A stretch of 64,000 nucleotides of DNA from NCBI GenBank assembly GCA_045545735.1, contig JAZQBM010000010.1:1-64000 (forward strand). The letters run 5' to 3'. The translations under genes were made by a program, and so were the position numbers. Shown here in pieces: positions 33,706 to 41,098 of the stretch. The stretch is from Fimenecus sp045545735 (lineage in GTDB: Bacteria; Bacillota; Clostridia; Oscillospirales; Acutalibacteraceae). Each line of letters begins with the position of its first letter. The first letter of the stretch is position 1. Under the pieces are notes generated by a model, which saw only the letters and a list, made by a program, of their open reading frames with translations, ran no database searches and was not told where the DNA came from.

Positions 33706-35694
33706 TTATGAAATATCAGCAAGGTCAATATACATATGACCGTTTTCGGCAATAAAATCTTTTCTGCCCTGCAAGTCATCACCCATAAACAACTCAAATT
33801 TTTCGTTTATAAGTTCTTCAATATTATCAGGTTCAACTTTAATAAGACGACGTGTTTTAGGGTTCATAGTGGTGAGCCACATCATATCGGCATCGTTTTC
33901 ACCAAGACCTTTTGAACGCTGAATTGTGTATTTTGCGTTGCCGATTTGCTCTAACACGTCTGCTTTTTCTTTTTCAGTATAACAGAAATATGTTTCGTCT
34001 TTTGAACGGATTTCATAAAGTGGTGATTCGGCAATAAACACCTTACCTTCACGAATAATTGTAGGCATAAGGCGATGAATCATTGTAAGAATAAGTGTTC
34101 TGATATGGAAACCGTCAACGTCCGCGTCGGTACAGATAATAACTTTACTCCAACGCAAGTTTTCAAGACTGAAAAGTGAAAGTTCTTTATTTGACTTTGA
34201 ATTAACTTCAACGCCGCAACCGATAACTTTTATAAGGTCTGTGATAATATCACTCTTGAAAATCTTATCATATTCGCTCTTTAAGCAGTTAAGAATTTTA
34301 CCACGAACGGGAATAATAGCTTGGAATGCAGAGTCACGAGCCTGCTTACAAGCACCAAGAGCAGAGTCACCCTCTACTATGAAGATTTCACGTTCATTAA
34401 CATCTTTACTACGGCAATCAACGAATTTTTCAACACGTGAAGTCATATCGTTGCTTGTCTGCAAAGTCTTTTTAATATTAATTCTTGTGCTTTCTGCCTT
34501 AATTCGAGAACGCATATTGATAAGTACCTGATTGGTAATCTTATCTGCATCAAGTTTGTTTTCAAGGAAGTAAATTTCAAGTTGCTGACGGAAGAAATCT
34601 GTCATAGCTTCTTGAATAAATTTATTTGTAATTGCTTTTTTAGTCTGATTTTCGTATGAAGTCTGTGTTGAGAATGATGAAACTACAAGAATTAAGCAGT
34701 CTTCAACGTCCTGATAAGTAATTTTTGCGTCACTCTTTACATATTTGCCGTTTGTTTTAAGATAATTATCAATCTGATAAACGAACGCATTTCTGAATGC
34801 TTTTTCAGGTGCACCGCCGTGTTCAAGAAAACTTGAGTTATGGTAATACTCTTTAGCCTGCACTTTGTTTGAGAAGCAAACTGCAGCGGTAAGTTTAACC
34901 TTGTAATCTTTCATATCGGCACGGTCACGACCAACACGCTCACTTGACCAGAACTGAACGGTTGACATTTCAGTACCTTGTGCAAGTTCTTTAACGTAAT
35001 CGGTTATACCATTTTCATAAACGTATTCAAAAGTTTCAAATGAACTACCCGAAATCTGATTTTTAAGAATAAATTTAATGCCCTGATTTACAACTGACTG
35101 ACGTTTAATAGTTTCTTGATAATATTCAAGTGGAATGTTAATGTCAGTAAAGACTTTTAAATCGGGTTTCCAACGGATACGAGTACCTGTATCACGCTTA
35201 TTATATTGTTCTTTCTGCATTTCGCCTACAATTTCACCTTTTTCAAAGTGAAGATTGTATTTAAAACCATCTTTATGGACTTCAGCATCCATATACTCTG
35301 AAGAATACTGAGTTGCACAAAGGCCAAGACCATTAAGACCTAAAGAATACTCATAACTTCCGTTTGCGTCATTTGTGTTATATTTACTACCTGCGTAAAG
35401 TTCGCAGAATACAAGTTCCCAGTTATATCTGTCTTCTTTTTTATTGTAGTCAACAGGAAGTCCGCGACCAAAGTCCTGAACTTCAATTGAGCCATCAAGA
35501 AAACGAGTTACAACGATTTTGTCGCCATAACCTTCACGTGCTTCGTCAATTGAGTTTGAAAGAATTTCGAAAACTGCGTGCTGACAACCCTCAATACCAT
35601 CCGAACCAAAAATAACGGCAGGACGTTTACGGACACGGTCCGCACCCTTAAGTTGTGAAATACTTTCGTTACCGTAAGATGCTTTTTTTGCCAT
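33706..35694 (-). CDS. parE: DNA topoisomerase IV subunit B (ParE-type)
   Basis: A 662-residue ATPase subunit. The GHKL ATP site has EILSNSIDEAREGYGDKI (about 45-62) and QDFGRGLPVD. The transducer domain follows, then the TOPRIM region with EGDSALGACKQARD (about 440) and DADVDGFHI. Several motifs differ from typical GyrB (for example SALG for SAGG), consistent with the second, ParE-like topoisomerase set found in Clostridia. It is cotranscribed with parC from a promoter containing a large palindrome (35742-35775). Confidence 0.9.
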   Translation of the reverse strand: MAKKASYGNESISQLKGADRVRKRPAVIFGSDGIEGCQHAVFEILSNSIDEAREGYGDKIVVTRFLDGSIEVQDFGRGLPVDYNKKEDRYNWELVFCELYAGSKYNTNDANGSYEYSLGLNGLGLCATQYSSEYMDAEVHKDGFKYNLHFEKGEIVGEMQKEQYNKRDTGTRIRWKPDLKVFTDINIPLEYYQETIKRQSVVNQGIKFILKNQISGSSFETFEYVYENGITDYVKELAQGTEMSTVQFWSSERVGRDRADMKDYKVKLTAAVCFSNKVQAKEYYHNSSFLEHGGAPEKAFRNAFVYQIDNYLKTNGKYVKSDAKITYQDVEDCLILVVSSFSTQTSYENQTKKAITNKFIQEAMTDFFRQQLEIYFLENKLDADKITNQVLINMRSRIKAESTRINIKKTLQTSNDMTSRVEKFVDCRSKDVNEREIFIVEGDSALGACKQARDSAFQAIIPVRGKILNCLKSEYDKIFKSDIITDLIKVIGCGVEVNSKSNKELSLFSLENLRWSKVIICTDADVDGFHIRTLILTMIHRLMPTIIREGKVFIAESPLYEIRSKDETYFCYTEKEKADVLEQIGNAKYTIQRSKGLGENDADMMWLTTMNPKTRRLIKVEPDNIEELINEKFELFMGDDLQGRKDFIAENGHMYIDLADIS

Positions 35695-35741
35695 AAGCTT
35701 TTACATCCTTTTCAAAAAATAATTCCAAATAAGATAAAATT

Positions 35742-35782
35742 AACCGCTAAATATTATACACTATATTTAGCGGTTTAGTCAA
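35742..35782 (-). promoter_or_regulatory. Promoter of parE-parC within a 13-bp inverted repeat
   Basis: On the minus strand TTGACT (35777-35782), 18-nt spacer and TATAAT (35753-35758). A perfect 13-bp inverted repeat, AACCGCTAAATAT (35742-35754) and ATATTTAGCGGTT (35763-35775), is centred on the -10 region. It may be an operator, for example for supercoiling or autogenous control. As RNA it could instead act as a weak terminator of the DUF896 gene, since a T-rich stretch follows. Confidence 0.6.
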
Positions 35783-35827
35783 GTTTTAGAGCGTTTAATA
35801 CCCCAACATATTCAATTTTTACTCGCA

Positions 35828-36040
35828 TTATTTTTTGCCGAGCTTACGTTCAACCTTTGTTTTGTTGCCTTTCTCGTCAACTATATACATATTATCAAGC
35901 TGACCTGTAAGACTACGCTTGAATCCGTCAATATATTCTCTACGCAAAACTGCTTGTTCTGCTTTTTCTTCTTCAGTAAGACCTACAGTTTTCATTTTCT
36001 TTGCAAGTTCATTTATTCTGTCAATTTTTTTCTGTTCCAT
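35828..36040 (-). CDS. DUF896 family protein (YnzC/UPF0291)
   Basis: A 70-residue cytoplasmic protein matching the YnzC family: an N-terminal helical hairpin (IDRINELAKKMKTVGLTEEEKAEQAVLRREYIDGFK) and a disordered basic tail. In Bacillus the paralogue YneA-operon protein YnzC is linked to the SOS operon, but no lexA or yneA is nearby, so the role here is unknown. It has its own promoter. Confidence 0.92.
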   Translation of the reverse strand: MEQKKIDRINELAKKMKTVGLTEEEKAEQAVLRREYIDGFKRSLTGQLDNMYIVDEKGNKTKVERKLGKK

Positions 36041-36071
36041 AATATTCAGTCCTTTATTTTAGTGCTTATAT

Positions 36072-36100
36072 AGTATAGAACATTTTATAAGTTAAGTCAA
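36072..36100 (-). promoter_or_regulatory. Promoter of the DUF896 gene
   Basis: TTGACT (36095-36100), 17-nt spacer and TATACT (36072-36077) on the minus strand. Confidence 0.75.
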
Positions 36101-36124
36101 TGATTTATATTTATGGCAACTTTG

Positions 36125-36230
36125 AGTTTTTGAGCAGATTTTTCGCAAGACAATGTGGCAGAGGCGAAGTTGTATTGATATACCACGAGCTGATAGTCAC
36201 GCAGTATTGCAGGTGGCAAAAACAAAAACT
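36125..36230 (+). repeat. Dispersed ~100-nt structured element, copy C
   Basis: The outer pairing is AGTTTTTG (36125-36132) with CAAAAACT (36223-36230), plus TTTTTCGCAA with the degenerate TTGCAGGTGG side. The inner helix GTGGCA/AGTCAC pairs in five of six positions with one G-T. This is the least regular full copy. It runs into the tuf terminator. Confidence 0.7.
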
Positions 36231-36254
36231 CTCCCACTTTCGTAGGAGAGTTCG
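36227..36254 (-). terminator. Intrinsic terminator of tuf
   Basis: AACTCTCC and GGAGAGTT around TACGAAAGTG on the minus strand, followed by TTTGTTTTT. Confidence 0.9.
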
Positions 36255-36268
36255 ACTATTGAATAAAA

Positions 36269-37465
36269 TTATTCGTTAATCTTTGTAACAACGCCTGAAC
36301 CAACTGTTCTACCGCCTTCACGGATAGCGAAACGAAGACCTTCTTCGATAGCGATAGGAGTGATGAGTTCAACGTCCATAACAACGTTGTCACCAGGCAT
36401 ACACATTTCTGTACCTGCTGGAAGAGAAATTGTACCTGTAACGTCTGTTGTTCTGAAATAGAACTGAGGTCTGTAGTTGTTGAAGAAAGGAGTATGACGG
36501 CCGCCTTCATCCTTTGTCAAAACGTAAACCTGACCTGAGAACTTTGTGTGTGGGTTGATTGTGCCTGGCTTTGCAAGAACCTGACCACGTTCGATTTCAC
36601 TTCTCTGAATACCACGGAGAAGAGCACCGATGTTGTCACCTGCTTCTGCATAGTCAAGAAGCTTTCTGAACATTTCGATACCAGTAACAACTGTCTTCTT
36701 TCTTTCGTCTGAAAGACCAACGATTTCAACTTCTTCAGAAGTTCTGAGCTGACCTCTTTCAACTCTACCTGTAGCAACTGTACCACGACCTGTGATTGTG
36801 AAAACGTCTTCAACAGGCATAAGGAATGGCTGGTCTGCTTTACGGTCAGGAGTTGGGATGTAGCTGTCAACAGCATCCATAAGTTCCCAAATGCAAGCAC
36901 AAGCTGGGTCATCTGAAGATGTAGCTTCAAGAGCTTTAAGAGCTGAACCCTTGATGATTGGTGTATCATCGCCTGGGAATTCGTACTCATCAAGAGTTTC
37001 ACGGATTTCCATTTCAACGAGTTCAAGAAGTTCTTCGTCATCAACTTGGTCAACTTTGTTCATGAAAACGATGATGTAAGGAACGCCAACCTGACGAGCA
37101 AGAAGAAGGTGTTCTTTTGTCTGAGCCATAGGGCCGTCTGTAGAAGCGATAACAAGGATAGCACCGTCCATCTGAGCAGCACCAGTAATCATGTTCTTGA
37201 TGTAGTCAGCGTGGCCTGGGCAGTCAACGTGAGCGTAGTGACGAGATGCTGTCTCATACTCAACGTGAGCTGTGTTGATTGTGATACCTCTTTCTCTTTC
37301 TTCAGGAGCCTTGTCGATGTTTGCGTAATCAACGAAGTCAGCCTGACCTTTAGAAGCGAGTGTTTTTGTGATAGCAGCTGTTAATGTTGTCTTACCGTGG
37401 TCAACGTGACCGATAGTACCAATATTAACGTGTGGTTTGGTTCTTTCAAATTTTGCCTTTGCCAT
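36269..37465 (-). CDS. tuf: Translation elongation factor Tu
   Basis: A 398-residue GTPase that delivers aminoacyl-tRNA to the ribosome. G1 GHVDHGKT (about 19-26), G3 DCPGHADY, G4 NKVD and the G5 SALKA segment are all present, followed by the two beta-barrel domains. The 99-nt gap to fusA carries a plausible extra promoter, which fits the usual need for more EF-Tu than EF-G. It is the last gene of the str operon. Confidence 0.98.
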   Translation of the reverse strand: MAKAKFERTKPHVNIGTIGHVDHGKTTLTAAITKTLASKGQADFVDYANIDKAPEERERGITINTAHVEYETASRHYAHVDCPGHADYIKNMITGAAQMDGAILVIASTDGPMAQTKEHLLLARQVGVPYIIVFMNKVDQVDDEELLELVEMEIRETLDEYEFPGDDTPIIKGSALKALEATSSDDPACACIWELMDAVDSYIPTPDRKADQPFLMPVEDVFTITGRGTVATGRVERGQLRTSEEVEIVGLSDERKKTVVTGIEMFRKLLDYAEAGDNIGALLRGIQRSEIERGQVLAKPGTINPHTKFSGQVYVLTKDEGGRHTPFFNNYRPQFYFRTTDVTGTISLPAGTEMCMPGDNVVMDVELITPIAIEEGLRFAIREGGRTVGSGVVTKINE

Positions 37466-37518
37466 TGGAATTTCCTCCTTTTATTTTGGAAAATAATTTA
37501 CAAATTATTGTGATACTT

Positions 37519-37547
37519 ATTGTATCAATAAACTTGAAAAATTTCAA
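37519..37547 (-). promoter_or_regulatory. Internal promoter in front of tuf
   Basis: TTGAAA (37542-37547), 17-nt spacer and TACAAT (37519-37524) on the minus strand. Two small dyads, ACTTGAAA/TTTCAAGT and TGATAC/GTATCA, overlap it. Confidence 0.5.
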
Positions 37548-37565
37548 GTCTTTTACGAGAAATAA

Positions 37566-39644
37566 TTAGTCTCTCTTTGCTCTTTCAGAAATGATTGCTT
37601 CTGAAATTGATTTTGGAACTTCTTTATAACCGTCTGGTTCTATTACGTACTGACCACGGCCCTGTGTTTTTGAACGAAGGTCAGTTGCATATCCGAACAT
37701 CTCTGAAAGAGGAACTCTTGCGTTAATCTGCTTAACGCCTGAACGGTCCTCAAAGCCCTGAATTTCGCCACGACGGCTATTAAGGTCGCCGATAACGTCA
37801 CCCATATATTCTTCAGGAGTAATAACTACAACCTTCATAATAGGCTCGAGAATAACAGGATTTGCTTTCTTCGCAGCATCTTTGAATGCCATAGAACCGG
37901 CAATCTTAAACGCCATTTCAGAAGAGTCAACTTCGTGGTATGAACCATCATAAAGAGTAACCTTAACGTCAACTACGCTGTAACCAGCAAGTACACCAGA
38001 CTGCATAGCACCCTGAATACCGTCGTCAACTGCTTTGTGGTATTCCTTAGGAATAGCACCACCAACGATGTTGTTTACAAACTCGTAACCGCCATCTGGA
38101 TTTGGTTCAATATTAATCTTAACGTGACCATACTGACCTTTACCACCTGACTGACGAGCATATTTTGTGTCAGAAGATGAAGCCATACGGATTGTTTCTC
38201 TGTAAGCAACCTGTGGTTTACCTACGTTTGCTTCAACTTTGAATTCACGAAGAAGTCTGTCAACGATGATTTCAAGGTGAAGCTCACCCATACCAGCGAT
38301 AATTGTCTGGCCTGTTTCTTCATCTGTATAGCTACGGAATGTTGGGTCTTCAGCAACAAGTTTTGAAAGTGCGATACCCATTTTTTCCTGACCAGCTTTT
38401 GTTTTTGGCTCGATAGCAACGCTGATAACAGGTTCCGGGAAGTTCATTGATTCAAGAATAATTGGGTGTTTTTCATCACAAAGTGTGTCACCTGTTGTTG
38501 TGTTCTTAAGACCAACAACGGCTGCGATATCACCTGCATAAACTGTTTCAAGGTCTTCACGGTGGTTAGCGTGCATCTGAAGAATTCTACCCATTCTTTC
38601 TTTGTTATCTTTAACTGTATTGTAAACAGATGTACCAGCGTTAACTGTACCTGAATAAACACGGAAGAAACAAAGTGTACCAACGAATGGGTCGTTAGCA
38701 ATCTTAAATGCGAGAGCTGCAAATGGCTCGTCGTCAGAAGAATGTCTAACTTCTTCCTCTTCTGTATCTGGGTTGATACCCTTAATAGCTTCAATGTCTG
38801 TTGGAGCAGGCATAAAGTCTACGATAGCATCGAGGAGTGGCTGAACGCCCTTGTTACGGTATGAAGTACCACAGCAAATTGGAACGATATCATTAGTAAG
38901 TGTAGCCTTACGGATAACTGACTTGATTTCGTCAACTGTGAGTTCTTCACCGTCAAAATATTTCATCATAAGTTCCTCGTCGAGTTCAGCAACTGATTCG
39001 ATAAGGTTGTTACGATATTTTTCAGCAAGTTCCTTCATATCGTCAGAAATTTCTTCAATTCTAACGTCTTTACCCATATCATCATAATAAACGATAGCGT
39101 TATTGTTGATAAGGTCAACGATACCCTTGAATGTGCTTTCTGAACCGATAGGAAGCTGAATCGGAACTGCGTTGCAGTTAAATCTTTCTTTTACCATGTC
39201 AAGAACACGATAGAAGTCAGCACCTAAAATGTCCATCTTATTAACATAAATCATTCTAGGAACTTTGTATTCATCAGCCTGACGCCAAACTGTTTCAGAC
39301 TGAGGCTCAACACCACCCTTTGCACAAAGAACAGTTACAGAACCGTCAAGTACGCGAAGTGAACGCTGAACTTCAACAGTGAAGTCAACGTGACCGGGAG
39401 TGTCGATAATATTGATACGATGGTCTTTCCAGAAACATGTAGTAGCAGCAGATGTGATTGTGATACCACGTTCCTGCTCCTGAGCCATCCAGTCCATTGT
39501 AGCTGAACCGTCATGAGTCTCACCGATTTTGTGGTTAACACCTGTATAGAAAAGAATTCTTTCTGTAGTAGTTGTTTTACCAGCGTCGATATGAGCCATG
39601 ATACCAATATTTCTTGTTTGTTCAAGAGATACTTTTCTTGGCAT
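37566..39644 (-). CDS. fusA: Translation elongation factor G
   Basis: A 692-residue translocation GTPase. The G1 loop AHIDAGKTTTTE lies near residue 17, G3 DTPGHVDF and G4 NKMD follow, then domains II-V including the GGKGQYGHVKI region of domain IV. The open frame begins four codons upstream, but GGAGG lies right before ATG 39644 and the usual start MPRKVSLEQTRNIG follows. It is part of the rpsL-rpsG-fusA-tuf operon. Confidence 0.98.
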   Translation of the reverse strand: MPRKVSLEQTRNIGIMAHIDAGKTTTTERILFYTGVNHKIGETHDGSATMDWMAQEQERGITITSAATTCFWKDHRINIIDTPGHVDFTVEVQRSLRVLDGSVTVLCAKGGVEPQSETVWRQADEYKVPRMIYVNKMDILGADFYRVLDMVKERFNCNAVPIQLPIGSESTFKGIVDLINNNAIVYYDDMGKDVRIEEISDDMKELAEKYRNNLIESVAELDEELMMKYFDGEELTVDEIKSVIRKATLTNDIVPICCGTSYRNKGVQPLLDAIVDFMPAPTDIEAIKGINPDTEEEEVRHSSDDEPFAALAFKIANDPFVGTLCFFRVYSGTVNAGTSVYNTVKDNKERMGRILQMHANHREDLETVYAGDIAAVVGLKNTTTGDTLCDEKHPIILESMNFPEPVISVAIEPKTKAGQEKMGIALSKLVAEDPTFRSYTDEETGQTIIAGMGELHLEIIVDRLLREFKVEANVGKPQVAYRETIRMASSSDTKYARQSGGKGQYGHVKINIEPNPDGGYEFVNNIVGGAIPKEYHKAVDDGIQGAMQSGVLAGYSVVDVKVTLYDGSYHEVDSSEMAFKIAGSMAFKDAAKKANPVILEPIMKVVVITPEEYMGDVIGDLNSRRGEIQGFEDRSGVKQINARVPLSEMFGYATDLRSKTQGRGQYVIEPDGYKEVPKSISEAIISERAKRD

Positions 39645-39674
39645 AATGTCCTCCAATAAATGTTTCCAAAAAAA

Positions 39675-40145
39675 TTAGAATCTGAAATGTGCGAAAGCTT
39701 TGTTTGCTTCTGCCATTCTGTGCATTTCTTCCTTCTTCTTGAATGCTCCACCCTGTGAGTTGATAGCATCAAGAATTTCGTTAGCAAGTCTTTCTTTCAT
39801 TGTTCTTTCTGAACGCTGACGAGCGTAAAGAGTAATCCAACGAAGACCAAGTGTCTGACGTCTTTCTGGGCGAACATCCATTGGAACCTGGTATGTTGCA
39901 CCACCGATACGACGAGCCTTACACTCGAGAACTGGCATTACATTTTCCATAGCGGCATCGAAAACTTCTAAAGCTTCCTTGCCTGTTTTTTCAGCGATGA
40001 TGTCAAATGCACCGTAAACGATTTTCTGAGCAACGCCCTTCTTACCGTCTAACATAACGCTGTTGATAAGTCTTGTTACAAGCTTTGAATTGTAAAGCGG
40101 ATCTGGCAAAACATCACGTTTTGCAATCTGGCCTCTTCTTGGCAC
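39675..40145 (-). CDS. rpsG: 30S ribosomal protein S7
   Basis: A 156-residue primary 16S rRNA-binding protein of the small-subunit head. The sequence PRRGQIAKRDVLPDPLYNSKLVTRLIN is typical. An ATG six codons upstream (40163) is in frame, but the GTG at 40145 follows AAGGAGGG at normal spacing and gives the standard length of 156, so GTG is taken as the start. Confidence 0.97.
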   Translation of the reverse strand: MPRRGQIAKRDVLPDPLYNSKLVTRLINSVMLDGKKGVAQKIVYGAFDIIAEKTGKEALEVFDAAMENVMPVLECKARRIGGATYQVPMDVRPERRQTLGLRWITLYARQRSERTMKERLANEILDAINSQGGAFKKKEEMHRMAEANKAFAHFRF

Positions 40146-40307
40146 TGCGCTTCCCTCCTTCATATTAATGATATCATAGGTACTCGAGTGACAAAACCCC
40201 GTGGCACCAACGAATAGGCATACATAAATATATATACACTCTCGTTGGACAAATATTCATTATGAATACTGCCTTTCAAGAAGATTCTGTCTTTTAACAT
40301 TAACCTA

Positions 40308-40730
40308 TTATTTTTTTGCTGCCTTAGGACGCTTTGCACCGTACTTTGAGCGGCTCTGCATTCTTCCGTTAACACCCTGAGTATCGAGTGTACCACGGAT
40401 AATGTGATAACGCACACCGGGAAGGTCCTTAACACGGCCGCCTCTGATAAGAACAACAGAGTGTTCCTGAAGATTGTGTCCTACGCCTGGGATATAAGCT
40501 GAAACTTCGATACCATTTGTAAGACGAACTCTGGCAAGTTTTCTAAGAGCTGAGTTAGGCTTTTTAGGTGTATCTGTCTTAACAACAGTACAAACACCTC
40601 TCTTTTGTGGAGAATTGTTATTTGTCATAACATTCTTCTTTGAGTTGAGACCCTTACCAAGTGCTGGAGCCTTAGATTTTTTAACAAGAGTTTCTCTTCC
40701 GTTACGAACGAGCTGGTTAAAGGTTGGCAA
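40308..40730 (-). CDS. rpsL: 30S ribosomal protein S12
   Basis: A 140-residue decoding-centre protein. The conserved core QKRGVCTVVKTDTPKKPNSALRKLARV is intact and carries the lysines at which streptomycin resistance arises in the family. Start is a TTG codon at 40730 (encoding MPTFNQLVRNG), preceded by GGAGGTG; a rarer start for an abundant ribosomal protein. It is the first gene of the str operon, with a promoter at 40797-40826. Confidence 0.97.
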   Translation of the reverse strand: MPTFNQLVRNGRETLVKKSKAPALGKGLNSKKNVMTNNNSPQKRGVCTVVKTDTPKKPNSALRKLARVRLTNGIEVSAYIPGVGHNLQEHSVVLIRGGRVKDLPGVRYHIIRGTLDTQGVNGRMQSRSKYGAKRPKAAKK

Positions 40731-40796
40731 TTACATTCACCTCCATACATATTTACTGCATAACAAATCTACGGACCCAAGTCCGCATGCTCAAAT

Positions 40797-40826
40797 AGTT
40801 TATCACAAATAAACAATATTTGTCAA
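40797..40826 (-). promoter_or_regulatory. Promoter of the rpsL-rpsG-fusA-tuf operon
   Basis: TTGACA (40821-40826), 18-nt spacer and TAAACT (40797-40802) on the minus strand. A CGGACTTGGGTCCG hairpin lies in the leader. Confidence 0.75.
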
Positions 40827-40855
40827 TATATTTTTTACAAAATCACGAAAAAATA

Positions 40856-41053
40856 TTGCAAAACCAAAGATTTTGCATCGATATAAATCCTTGCAGGATT
40901 TTCGATATGCGACAAGTCGCTTGATATGTGCTATCGCACTCGATATGTTCACTTCGTGAACAAGGATTTATATCATATCGAGTTTGAGCGTTAGCGAAAA
41001 CATATCGATTTTGTGAAACAAAATTATCGAGCAATCATAAGATTGCATATCGA
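40856..41053. repeat. Array 2 of mini-palindromes separated by ATATCG spacers
   Basis: About eight different palindromes in a row: GCAAAA...TTTTGC, AAATCC-TTGCA-GGATTT, GCGAC-AA-GTCGC, GTGC-TATC-GCAC, GTTCAC-TTC-GTGAAC, an imperfect TTTGAGC-GTTA-GCGAAAA, TTTTGT-GAA-ACAAAA and CAATC-ATAA-GATTG. The spacer is CGATAT in the first half and ATATCG in the second, so the array as a whole has a dyad near 40970. It fills the gap between the rpoC terminator and the str-operon promoter. No ORF with a ribosome site is visible. Confidence 0.85.
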
Positions 41054-41062
41054 CAAAAAATA

Positions 41063-41085
41063 AAGACGAGGTTTCCCTCGTCTTA
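41063..41085 (-). terminator. Intrinsic terminator of rpoBC
   Basis: AAGACGAGG and CCTCGTCTT around GAAA on the minus strand, followed by TATTTTTT. Confidence 0.92.
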
Positions 41086-41098
41086 TATTTTTTTATAA

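Noticed and set aside
31451..35694. DNA gyrase (gyrA/gyrB)
   Set aside because: No GyrA-box was seen and the TOPRIM and GHKL motifs differ from typical GyrB, so topoisomerase IV is preferred; without a tree this remains a judgement.
40856..41053. A CRISPR array between rpoC and rpsL
   Set aside because: The constant part is only 6-8 bp, the variable parts are self-palindromic and of unequal length, and no cas gene is present.
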